Below are positions 53,686 to 61,660 of a DNA stretch of 64,000 bases, in pieces; the stretch's first letter is position 1; each line of letters opens with the position of its first letter. Position numbers and translations under genes: made by a program. The notes under the pieces were generated by a model. The model was not told where the DNA came from and made no database searches. It was given only the letters and a program-made list of their open reading frames with translations. This DNA is from DATJSN01 sp035504095 (GTDB lineage: Bacteria; Planctomycetota; Phycisphaerae; WQYP01): the NCBI GenBank assembly GCA_035504095.1, contig DATJSN010000079.1:24651-88650 (forward strand), read 5' to 3'.

Positions 53686-54678
53686 CTACTTACTCGGCGG
53701 CTTCGCCGCCGCCAATGAATTCGCGCCGATGCACAAATACAAAACCGCCATCCTGACCGCCAAACCGTTGCTGACCTGCCGCAAAATCGCCGAATGAGGG
53801 CCGTCGGCGGCGTCCGAACTGATTTCCAAACCCCGATTCATCGGACCGGGATGCAACAGCAAAACGTCCGGACGGCAAAGTTTGAGCCGCTGGCTATCGA
53901 TCCCGAAAAACCTGTTGTATTCGCGGATGCTGGGAAACGCCGAAGAAGTGAGCCGTTCAAACTGCACGCGCAAAACATTGATTACATCCACTTCCGGCAA
54001 TATGGAATTCAGATCGTGCGTGACATTGACGCCAAAACTCGAAAGTGAATCCGGACAAAGCGTACTGGGACCGACCAGAGTGACTTTTGCGCCCAGTTTC
54101 AGAAGTCCCCAGAGATTGCTGCGCGCCACGCGCGAATGTACCACGTCGCCGACAATGGCTACATGCAGATTCGGAAAGTCCTTGCCGTGCGGGGCGAAAG
54201 TTTCCCGCATGGTAAATAAATCCAATAGTCCCTGTGTCGGATGCTCATGACCGCCGTCGCCGGCGTTAATCACGCTGCAATGCACCTGTTCACTTAAGGC
54301 CAGCGGAGCGCCGCTGCTGCGATGGCGGATGACCATGGCATCCACACCCATGGCTTCGATATTGCGCGCCGTATCAGCGAGCGATTCACCTTTACTCACA
54401 CTGCTTGTGGAAACAGAAAAGTCCAGAACGTCAGCGCTCATCCGCTGCGCCGCCAAGCGGAAGCTCATGCGTGTGCGGGTGGAATCTTCAAAAAACAGAT
54501 TTACTACCACTTTACCGCGCAGTGCCGGCACTTTTTTGATGCTGCGTGTGGAGACTTCCTGAAGCGATTTGGCGGTATCCAGAACCGCAATAATCTCCCG
54601 GGCGTTTAAATCTTCCAACGCGATAAGGTGCGAGCGATTCCACACAAAAGTTTCGGCGGTAGGGGAGCTTATGGTCAT
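53686..54678 (-). CDS. pyrB: Aspartate carbamoyltransferase, catalytic chain
   Basis: This enzyme joins carbamoyl phosphate and aspartate, the first step unique to pyrimidine synthesis. The 330-residue protein contains FFEDSTRTRMSF (carbamoyl phosphate site), HEHPTQGLLDLF, GDVVHSRVARSN and LLHPGPMNRGLE. Length is typical. No regulatory chain (pyrI) is present. Its first four bases overlap the pyrR stop (ATGA), so the genes are translationally coupled. Confidence 0.97.
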   Translation of the reverse strand: MTISSPTAETFVWNRSHLIALEDLNAREIIAVLDTAKSLQEVSTRSIKKVPALRGKVVVNLFFEDSTRTRMSFRLAAQRMSADVLDFSVSTSSVSKGESLADTARNIEAMGVDAMVIRHRSSGAPLALSEQVHCSVINAGDGGHEHPTQGLLDLFTMRETFAPHGKDFPNLHVAIVGDVVHSRVARSNLWGLLKLGAKVTLVGPSTLCPDSLSSFGVNVTHDLNSILPEVDVINVLRVQFERLTSSAFPSIREYNRFFGIDSQRLKLCRPDVLLLHPGPMNRGLEISSDAADGPHSAILRQVSNGLAVRMAVLYLCIGANSLAAAKPPSK

Positions 54679-55244
54679 CTTGTCGCTCCGATTTTCTCAG
54701 ATGCACAAATCGGCTCAAGATAGACGGCGTCTTCGCTATCAATCGGTTTTAACCGCACAAGAATCTGAAATTGTGGGTCGGCATCAACTTTACGGCCGAC
54801 GAAATCGGCGGCAATCGGGTATTCCCGTCCACCGCGATCTACGAGCACCGCGAGGCGGATAAATCGCGGGCGGCCAAAATCGACCAGCGCATCAAGCGCC
54901 GCCCGAACGCTTCTGCCGGTTTGCAATACGTCATCAAGTAAAATTACCACGCGGTCATCCAGTCGAAAATTCATGTCCGTGCCCATGGGAACGGTAATCG
55001 GGCGATTGCCCATCACGTCGTCGCGATACATGGTGATGTCCAAAGCCCCAACATCCACTGGGCGTTTAAAATGCCGGCTTAGAAGTTCCCCGGTGCGCTG
55101 GGCGATGATCTCGCCGCGGCGGCGTATGCCTACCAAAGCGATCGCGGTTGAGTCAATGTGATTGAATTGAGGATCGGAAATAATCCACTGCACCAGTTTG
55201 GATAGCGCTGCGTGAATGTCATCCGCGGCCATCAGGGTTTGCAT
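54675..55244 (-). CDS. pyrR: PyrR bifunctional regulator / uracil phosphoribosyltransferase
   Basis: PyrR senses UMP and, in bacteria such as Bacillus, binds pyrimidine leader RNA; it also has weak uracil phosphoribosyltransferase activity. This 189-residue protein has the PRPP motif VILLDDVLQTGRSVRAALDAL, GIRRRGEIIAQR, and the C-terminal KPIDSEDAVYLEP. It is the first gene of a pyrR-pyrB unit. Its leader contains a hairpin at 55301-55326 that may act as a terminator or attenuator. The start has no good ribosome binding site; ATG 55232 (MAADDIHAAL) is an alternative. Confidence 0.93.
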   Translation of the reverse strand: MQTLMAADDIHAALSKLVQWIISDPQFNHIDSTAIALVGIRRRGEIIAQRTGELLSRHFKRPVDVGALDITMYRDDVMGNRPITVPMGTDMNFRLDDRVVILLDDVLQTGRSVRAALDALVDFGRPRFIRLAVLVDRGGREYPIAADFVGRKVDADPQFQILVRLKPIDSEDAVYLEPICASEKIGATR

Positions 55245-55300
55245 GATGGAGTAAGTTTACCGCTTCCCGATCGTATCGCAAGCCTGTCCACGAAAGATTA

Positions 55301-55326
55301 GCTAAAAAAGCCCCGGCATTTTTAGC
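55301..55326. terminator. Bidirectional hairpin in the pyrR leader
   Basis: GCTAAAAA (55301-55308) and TTTTTAGC (55318-55325) enclose a GC-rich loop whose GCC/GGC can also pair, giving a stem flanked by A and T runs that reads as a terminator on either strand. It lies 57 bases upstream of pyrR. Confidence 0.5.
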
Positions 55327-55411
55327 TCAGATTTGAGCAATTTGCTTTACGATTGTATGGGAATTAGGCTCTGTTGACGTTATATGATCGGGTTTATCGA
55401 GGTAAAAAGAG

Positions 55412-56443
55412 GTGCAAAAGATTTTACTTTCGGTGACGCTGGTTGCTGCGGCGGCTGCCGGGTCAGCATCATCGGCTCGGGCAATCAGTTACCGGGTGGT
55501 TGATCTGACGCCGACGGGTTTTGTTGCAGGTGTGGGAGTGGACCTTTCCGTTTACGGCGAAGTGGGAATAGGTTTTACCAAGGATACGCGCGCACATGCA
55601 TTATTATGGCGGGGCACCGCGGCAAGTTGCGTGGATTTAAGTCCCGCGGGTTTTATCAATTCTTACGCCGAAAGCATTTATGCCAATCAACAGGCAGGCT
55701 ATGGCCAAATGACCAGCGAAGAAATTCACGCCTTGCTTTGGAATGGAACGGCAAAAAGTGCGGTGGACCTGAACCCCAACGGATTTGTGGAATCCTATGC
55801 GTTCGGCACCAATGGCGAACAACAGGTGGGATACGGCATTCCTCCAGATTCGAGCGCGTTTCATGCCCTGATATGGAACGGGACTCCCGTCAGCGCAATG
55901 GACCTGAACCCGGTTGGGTTTATCAGTTCCGAAGCCGAGGATATCGCGGGGGATGAAATCTCGGGTTTTGGCATGACGGCGAACGACGACGTTCTGCATG
56001 CTCTGGTTTGGACGGGTACGGCGGCCAGCGCGGTGGACTTAAACCCCAGCGGATTTGTTTCATCACAGGCTTATGGAACAGATGGCAAACAGCAGGTCGG
56101 TTACGGCATGCCAATCCATTCAACGTTTGAACATGCATTATTATGGAGTGGCACAGCGGCCAGTGCAGTGGATTTGAATCCATACGGATACATTGATTCA
56201 CACGCAGTAGGCAATAACGCCACACAGCAGGTGGGATATGGAACACCGATTGACAGTGGATATGAACACGCACTGTTGTGGTCGGGAACGGCGGAAAGCT
56301 GCCTGGATTTACAACAATTTTTGCCGGTGGAATTTGTGCAGTCGCAGGCCAATTCAATTAACGCCATTGGAGTAATTTTCGGTTATGCAACGGTAAAGAA
56401 TGGCAAGCGGCATGTAATTGCATGGGTGCCAACGGCACAGTGA
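55412..56443 (+). CDS. Secreted repeat protein of HAF-like type
   Basis: This 343-residue protein has a signal peptide (ILLSVTLVAAAAAGSASSARA) and then about six tandem repeats of roughly 46 residues, each carrying HAL-[LIV]-W-x-GTAxSxVDLNPxGF and ending QQVGYG. A final degenerate copy ends HVIAWVP. This matches the extracellular HAF-repeat pattern found in many environmental bacteria, probably a beta-propeller-like fold with an unknown ligand. The start is GTG at 55412 with GAGG nine bases upstream. It lies between two hairpins (55301 and 56504) that both contain CCCCGGCA. Confidence 0.85.
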   Translation: MQKILLSVTLVAAAAAGSASSARAISYRVVDLTPTGFVAGVGVDLSVYGEVGIGFTKDTRAHALLWRGTAASCVDLSPAGFINSYAESIYANQQAGYGQMTSEEIHALLWNGTAKSAVDLNPNGFVESYAFGTNGEQQVGYGIPPDSSAFHALIWNGTPVSAMDLNPVGFISSEAEDIAGDEISGFGMTANDDVLHALVWTGTAASAVDLNPSGFVSSQAYGTDGKQQVGYGMPIHSTFEHALLWSGTAASAVDLNPYGYIDSHAVGNNATQQVGYGTPIDSGYEHALLWSGTAESCLDLQQFLPVEFVQSQANSINAIGVIFGYATVKNGKRHVIAWVPTAQ

Positions 56444-56503
56444 ATTTGTGTTATAGATTACAGTTTTCAGTGTTCAAACGATTAGGAATTAGTAATTTAT
56501 AAA

Positions 56504-56524
56504 CCCCGGCAAGGAATGCCGGGG
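56504..56524 (+). terminator. Hairpin after the HAF-like repeat gene
   Basis: CCCCGGCA-AGGAA-TGCCGGGG is a perfect eight-base-pair stem, 60 bases after the stop. The following sequence (CTATTATAAATT) has no long T-run, so termination would be modest. Confidence 0.55.
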
Positions 56525-56597
56525 CTATTATAAATTGACTGCGAGTCAGATATTTGCAGGTCCGAATCGGTTACAATCATAGCGGTTCATTTGGTTT

Positions 56598-58475
56598 ATG
56601 AGCGAAGCGACTTACATTTTCCAAAAAGTTCGCGATGCGGCGCGGATTGAAGAAGTCGTCGGCGAACATGTATCGCTGCGGCCGGCGGGTCGTGAATTGG
56701 TGGGGCTGTGCCCGTTTCATGATGACCGGCGGCCATCGATGCATGTGGTTCCACATAAACAGATTTATTGGTGCTTTGTTTGCGGAGCCGGCGGGGATGT
56801 GTTCCGCTTCGTACAAAACTATCACAAGATGTCCGCGGGCGAAGCGCTGAGATTTTTAGCACAGAAATATGGCGTCAAATTGCCGGAGTTTCGTTCGGAA
56901 AGCCCGGGCGCTAAACAAGCTGCTTCGTTGCGCGAGAAAACGTTCGCCGCCAACCAGTGGGCAGCGAAAATATTCAAAGAAAATTTGCGGAATTCTTCGG
57001 GTCGCACCGCACTAAAATATCTACTTCAGCGTGGATTAACGGATAAAACCATTGAAGAATTCGAACTCGGTTTTGCCCCAGACGGATGGACTCATCTGGT
57101 TTCCGCTGCGGTCCGCGATGGCGTATCAAGCCAATTATTGATTGGTTCAGGACTCTTGAAAGAACGCTCCGACGGAAGTCCGTTCGATGCGTTTCGGAAT
57201 CGAGTGATATTTCCCATTCAGGATTTAGGCGGCCGGATAATCGGTTTCGGCGGCCGGATTTTGCCCGGCAGTAATACAACTGCGGAGACGTCTGAGGCAA
57301 AAGCCGAGGCGGAACAAGAGGGACCGAAATATTTAAATACGCCGGAGACGACTCTGTTTTCCAAACGCGAAACGCTTTATGCCCTGGATAAGTCGCGCCA
57401 GACAATCATGAAATCCGAATGCGCGATAGTGGTTGAAGGTTATATGGACGTGATCGGATGCCATCAGGCGGGTGTGGGCAATGTCGTGGCGACTCTGGGA
57501 ACGGCGCTGACACAAGAACACGTCAAATTACTGCGAAGGTTTACTAATAAATTAGTGTTGGTGTTTGATAGTGACGAAGCCGGCCGGCGCGCCGCCGACC
57601 GGGCAATTGAACTTTTACTCAAATATCCGGTCGATGTGCACATCGCCAGTGTGCCGGATGGCAAAGACCCTTGTGATTACTGCATGACACACGGCGGTGA
57701 GGCGTTCAGCGAATTAATCGCCAATGCACCGGATGCCCTGGAGTTTAAATGGCAGTTGCTGATTGGGACATTCAACAAATCCGAATCGCTGGCTCAAAAA
57801 CAGGAAGCCGCAACGGCCATGCTTCGGCTGATGGCGCCTGTGGTGATGGATCCGGAAACTGATCCAATTCGCCGGGGACTGTTGGAAGAGCAGATCGGTG
57901 ATTTGATCGGCATACCGCCAAAGCAGGTTTACGCGGCGATTCGAAAAATGGAGACAAGTCAGAAACGGCGAATGGATACAACCGTCCAAACGCCGAAGGA
58001 TATGGCAGATACGAAGCCCATTGATAACACAGCATTAGTTGCTCAACAGTGGGTGCTTGGATCACTTTTAACTGATTTTTTCCTTTATGAAGGCTTTCGG
58101 GATGAAATTGACCTGGAACTTTTTACGCCGGAACTGCGTCCGATGGTGGCAAAACTGGTGGAATATCTGGAAGGCGCGGCAGAATTGGGTGCTTGCAGCT
58201 TAGCGGAGTTTTTGGGGATCCTGGAAGATGAAAATCAGGTTAAGCAAGCGATAGCTGCACAAACAGAGGCGGAAAAGGGTGGAAAATTAAAACAAAAACT
58301 GACCGACGCCCTTCAAAGGCTGCAGCATGATCGGCAGTTACACACAAAACAGAATAAGCCCTCTCCGGAAGGCCAACCTGATTGGGCGGCCATATGCGAA
58401 GTGCGAAAACAGGCTGACAAATCGGGTGTGAGTCGACGAGATGTGGTTTTAAGGCCCCCAAAAGGCGGAGTCTAA
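56598..58475 (+). CDS. dnaG: DNA primase
   Basis: DnaG makes RNA primers for replication. This 625-residue protein has the N-terminal zinc ribbon (LCPFHDDRRPSMHV and CFVCGAGGDVF), the Toprim core (about 250-380; VEGYMDVIG, LVFDSDEAGRRAADRA) and a C-terminal helical domain that would bind helicase. A stretch of acidic and Ala-rich residues interrupts the core near 235-245 (AETSEAKAEAEQEG). Position before rpoD recalls the macromolecular synthesis operon (rpsU-dnaG-rpoD), but rpsU is absent and a terminator with a new promoter separates rpoD. Confidence 0.96.
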   Translation: MSEATYIFQKVRDAARIEEVVGEHVSLRPAGRELVGLCPFHDDRRPSMHVVPHKQIYWCFVCGAGGDVFRFVQNYHKMSAGEALRFLAQKYGVKLPEFRSESPGAKQAASLREKTFAANQWAAKIFKENLRNSSGRTALKYLLQRGLTDKTIEEFELGFAPDGWTHLVSAAVRDGVSSQLLIGSGLLKERSDGSPFDAFRNRVIFPIQDLGGRIIGFGGRILPGSNTTAETSEAKAEAEQEGPKYLNTPETTLFSKRETLYALDKSRQTIMKSECAIVVEGYMDVIGCHQAGVGNVVATLGTALTQEHVKLLRRFTNKLVLVFDSDEAGRRAADRAIELLLKYPVDVHIASVPDGKDPCDYCMTHGGEAFSELIANAPDALEFKWQLLIGTFNKSESLAQKQEAATAMLRLMAPVVMDPETDPIRRGLLEEQIGDLIGIPPKQVYAAIRKMETSQKRRMDTTVQTPKDMADTKPIDNTALVAQQWVLGSLLTDFFLYEGFRDEIDLELFTPELRPMVAKLVEYLEGAAELGACSLAEFLGILEDENQVKQAIAAQTEAEKGGKLKQKLTDALQRLQHDRQLHTKQNKPSPEGQPDWAAICEVRKQADKSGVSRRDVVLRPPKGGV

Positions 58476-58482
58476 TGCCTGC

Positions 58483-58517
58483 TTTTTGCTCTACCCTTGA
58501 TCAGAGCGAAAATTTTT
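58483..58517 (+). terminator. Terminator after dnaG
   Basis: TTTTTGCTCT (58483-58492) and AGAGCGAAAA (58503-58512) pair with one bulge and are followed by TTTTT. Confidence 0.6.
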
Positions 58518-58552
58518 CATCATCACGGCAACACATAATGTATATGTGTTAT

Positions 58553-58582
58553 TTGGCAAAATGCTGCGTTTAAAGCTACAAT
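58553..58582 (+). promoter_or_regulatory. Promoter candidate for rpoD
   Basis: TTGGCA (58553-58558) and TACAAT (58577-58582) are 18 bases apart. The transcript would have a leader of about 240 bases before the rpoD start. Confidence 0.5.
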
Positions 58583-58758
58583 AATGGGTCTCGATGGACT
58601 TTATCGGTCAAAGTCCAGGCTGGGAAGTGTTTTTGTCAAAGGTGTGTAGTAGCAGGCAAGTAATCAGAAAAATCCTGATGAGGCGGATATGGTGGCGAGC
58701 CGAATTCATACGCCTGTGACTTATTAAGAAGGAATATTCAGAAAATTTATAGCCCAAC

Positions 58759-58807
58759 GCCGGAAGGCTGGGGATGTCATTATGAAGATTGTTTGGCGCC
58801 TTCCGGC
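58759..58807 (+). promoter_or_regulatory. Inverted repeat in the rpoD leader
   Basis: GCCGGAAGGC (58759-58768) and GCCTTCCGGC (58798-58807) are perfect complements around a 29-base loop, ending about 12 bases before the rpoD ribosome binding site. It may form an RNA structure that affects translation. Nothing else was found in the 355-base gap besides the promoter and terminator listed. Confidence 0.5.
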
Positions 58808-58830
58808 AGCCGCAACAACAGGAGAATTGT

Positions 58831-60651
58831 GTGAGTCATTCCAATCATTCGCAGGTACAACCGCCGGCAACCATTAATACCGTGAATCCGGCGCACGCGA
58901 ATGCCAATATTCAGCTATTAATCGATAAGGGTAAATCGCAAGGGTATTTAACCTACGAAGAGCTTAATGAATTGCTGCCGGACGATGTCATCGTTCCAGA
59001 CAGGCTCGATGCCCTGATGCAGCAGTTTGACGAAGCGGGCATCGAATTACGCGACCGAGATGAGGCGGAAGGGAGCAAGCAGCTCGCCGGGCTTTCGCCG
59101 GATGAACCTGATGAATCGATGATTCGCCAGGCTCAGGAGGAAGTCGATAGCCTCAAGGAAGAAGAAATTGTTGAAGTCGGATCCAAACGCATCGACGATC
59201 CGGTGCGCATGTACCTTACGCAGATGGGTGAAATTCCGCTGCTGACGCGCGAGGAAGAAATCCGCCTGGCAAAGAAAATTGAATTAACACGCATGGCCTT
59301 CCGCCGGAAGGTTCTGGAGAGCGATTATTGCATCAACTCTGCGGTGGATATTCTGGCAATGGTCGAGTCCGGCGAATTGCCGTTCGATCGGACAATGAGA
59401 ATTTCCACGGCGGAAGTCGACGCCAAGGGCACCATTTCCAAGCGTATACCGGCGAACTTAAATACGATTCGCAAAATGCTGCAACGCAACAGCAAAGACT
59501 GGGAAAAATTAAATGACGCCTCGCTTTCCGATGGAGTGTTGACGGAAATTCGCTTCCGGATCAATAGTACGCGCCGCAAGGCAGTTACGCTGCTTGAGGA
59601 ACTTTCACTGCGGACCAGCCGGGTAATTCCGCTGATGAAAAAACTCCAGTCGATCAGCACCAAGCTCAGCGGCCTTAAACAGAATATAACGGATAAATCG
59701 CTGCGGCTTACCGAAGACGATCAGCAAGCCATGCAGGAAGAATTCGCGGGTCTCGTGGATCTGGTTCACGAAGATCCAGATGCATTGGGCCGTCGTTGCC
59801 AGCGCATCCGCACGGTATTTAACGAATATGAGGATGCCAAACGGAAATTGTCCGGCGGTAATTTGCGACTTGTGGTTTCCATCGCCAAAAAGTATCGCAA
59901 TCGCGGCCTTTCGTTTCTGGACATTATTCAGGAAGGCAATACGGGGTTGATGCGCGCAGTGGATAAATATGAATACCGCCGCGGGTACAAATTCAGCACC
60001 TATGCAACGTGGTGGATTCGTCAGGCGATCACCCGCGCCATAGCCGATCATGCGCGAACTATACGCATCCCCGTACACATGATCGAGACAATGTCAAAGC
60101 TGCGAAACATCAGCAAGAAACTGCTCCAAGACCTGGGACGCGAACCGACGATCGAAGAAATTTCACGCGAGGCCAAAATGCCGGTGTCGGAATGCCGGCG
60201 CGTACTCAAAATCGCGCGGCATCCTATTTCGCTGGATCGTCCCGTGGGTGAATCGGAAGATTCATACTTCGGCGATTTTATTGAGGACGAAGCGGCGGAA
60301 AATCCGGTGGAAACCGCGACGCAGGAAATGCTGCGTGACCGGATCGACCAGGTACTCACTACACTGACATATCGCGAACGCGAGATCATCAAGTTGCGTT
60401 ATGGGATCGGCGACGGATACACATATACGCTTGAAGAAGTGGGACGTATATTCAAGGTTACGCGTGAGCGCGTGCGGCAGGTGGAAGCTAAAGCATTGCG
60501 CAAACTCCAGCATCCTGTGCGTTCGCGAAAACTGGAAGGTTTTCTCGATGGTTCAATTCTTGCCACCCTGGGCCTGATTCCGGTCGGTGGACCTGTTGCC
60601 CGATCGGGTGACGATGCCGGTAATCATCGTCATGATGATGATGAAGACTGA
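58831..60651 (+). CDS. rpoD: RNA polymerase primary sigma factor (sigma-70)
   Basis: This 606-residue protein directs RNA polymerase to housekeeping promoters. Region 1.1-like N terminus is followed by region 1.2 (DPVRMYLTQMGEIPLLTREEEIRLAKKIE), a non-conserved insert (about 165-345), region 2 (GGNLRLVVSIAKKYRNRGL, GYKFSTYATWWIRQAITRAI), region 3 and region 4 (TYREREIIKLRYGIGDG, EVGRIFKVTRERVRQVEAKA). The C-terminal tail is His/Asp-rich (NHRHDDDED) and extra to the family. The start is GTG 58831 with AGGAG seven bases upstream; the frame opens further at a TTG 58789 without such a site. Confidence 0.97.
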   Translation: MSHSNHSQVQPPATINTVNPAHANANIQLLIDKGKSQGYLTYEELNELLPDDVIVPDRLDALMQQFDEAGIELRDRDEAEGSKQLAGLSPDEPDESMIRQAQEEVDSLKEEEIVEVGSKRIDDPVRMYLTQMGEIPLLTREEEIRLAKKIELTRMAFRRKVLESDYCINSAVDILAMVESGELPFDRTMRISTAEVDAKGTISKRIPANLNTIRKMLQRNSKDWEKLNDASLSDGVLTEIRFRINSTRRKAVTLLEELSLRTSRVIPLMKKLQSISTKLSGLKQNITDKSLRLTEDDQQAMQEEFAGLVDLVHEDPDALGRRCQRIRTVFNEYEDAKRKLSGGNLRLVVSIAKKYRNRGLSFLDIIQEGNTGLMRAVDKYEYRRGYKFSTYATWWIRQAITRAIADHARTIRIPVHMIETMSKLRNISKKLLQDLGREPTIEEISREAKMPVSECRRVLKIARHPISLDRPVGESEDSYFGDFIEDEAAENPVETATQEMLRDRIDQVLTTLTYREREIIKLRYGIGDGYTYTLEEVGRIFKVTRERVRQVEAKALRKLQHPVRSRKLEGFLDGSILATLGLIPVGGPVARSGDDAGNHRHDDDED

Positions 60652-60685
60652 TAATCTTTAACATAGCGCATAACGGCAAAACCTG

Positions 60686-60707
60686 ATGAAAAAAGGGACT
60701 TTTTCAT
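60686..60707 (+). terminator. AT-rich hairpin after rpoD
   Basis: ATGAAAAA (60686-60693) and TTTTTCAT (60700-60707) form a perfect stem after the rpoD stop. It is weak as a terminator because it lacks GC pairs and a following T-run. Confidence 0.4.
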
Positions 60708-60809
60708 GATTTGAAGTTGTAATAGGTGCGCAAACAGGATACACTTCACAAACCCATTGGTCTGAGATAGGGTCCTTGAGATCGACAACTTTTTTCGGAG
60801 GTAAGAAAC

Positions 60810-61559
60810 TTGGCTGATGTATTGTTTTATCAACGTCCGGTGGTTTTAAATCGTCAGGCTCATCGAACACTGAAGGTAAAAAATACAACGCCGAGCTTTA
60901 CCTTTGCGCGTCACACCAATTCTGTGCCGATTGCCGGAGTGGAGTTTTCTCGTGCCGCTCTGGAATATCCAATAGTATTTGCCGGACAGACTCCTGACAA
61001 GATTCTTCCGGCGGTTTTGCTGGGTATAAGGGAAAACGAAAATTTATTCGTAGATGAAGAAGGAAAATGGACCAACGCCTACATTCCGGCATTCATTCGA
61101 CGTTATCCCTTTGTGTTGGCGGAAAAACCCGGAGGCGGTGATTTCTCCGTTTGCATTGACAGTTCGTTTAATGGTTTTGGAGTTGATGAAGGTCAGGCTC
61201 TGTTTGATGAACAAGGCAAAGAAACGCCTCTGCTCAAAAACGTCATTGATTTTTTAAGCCAATACCAGGGAAATATCCGCCGGACGCTGGAATTTACAAA
61301 GAAATTGTCTGATTTAAATTTACTTCAGGAACGTGCGTTGCGAATTCCAGGTGTGGATGGCAAACCGCTGGTCCTCAGGGGCTTTATGGCCGTGGATGAA
61401 CAACATTTGAACAATCTTTCTGATGCACAAATCAGCGAATTGTATCGGCAGGGATTTCTTGGCTGGATACATGCTCATATAATCTCCATGGGAAACGCAT
61501 ACAAATTATTAAATCTGGCCAATAAACCCAGTGCTGTGCCTAGTACCCAGGAAAGCTGA
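60810..61559 (+). CDS. SapC-like protein
   Basis: This 249-residue protein matches the SapC family (named for a Campylobacter surface-layer secretion-related gene): FVFARHTNSVPIAGVEFSRAA-like start, FAGQTPDKILPAVLLGIRENENLFVDEEGKW in two halves, YIPAFIRRYPFVLAEKP, and a C-terminal helical part. There is no signal peptide. The function of this family is not known; it may assist secretion of surface proteins. The start is TTG 60810 with GGAGG upstream. The next gene encodes a large two-partner-secretion-like adhesin about 100 bases downstream, which would be a possible link. Confidence 0.85.
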   Translation: MADVLFYQRPVVLNRQAHRTLKVKNTTPSFTFARHTNSVPIAGVEFSRAALEYPIVFAGQTPDKILPAVLLGIRENENLFVDEEGKWTNAYIPAFIRRYPFVLAEKPGGGDFSVCIDSSFNGFGVDEGQALFDEQGKETPLLKNVIDFLSQYQGNIRRTLEFTKKLSDLNLLQERALRIPGVDGKPLVLRGFMAVDEQHLNNLSDAQISELYRQGFLGWIHAHIISMGNAYKLLNLANKPSAVPSTQES

Positions 61560-61660
61560 TCCCGTGCGATGCACGGTGGGCGACGAGAGCCGTTAATCTG
61601 ATTGGTAAGTGGGCAGTCGCCAAATTAGATGATGCTGAATGTAAATGAGGAGTAGTTGTC

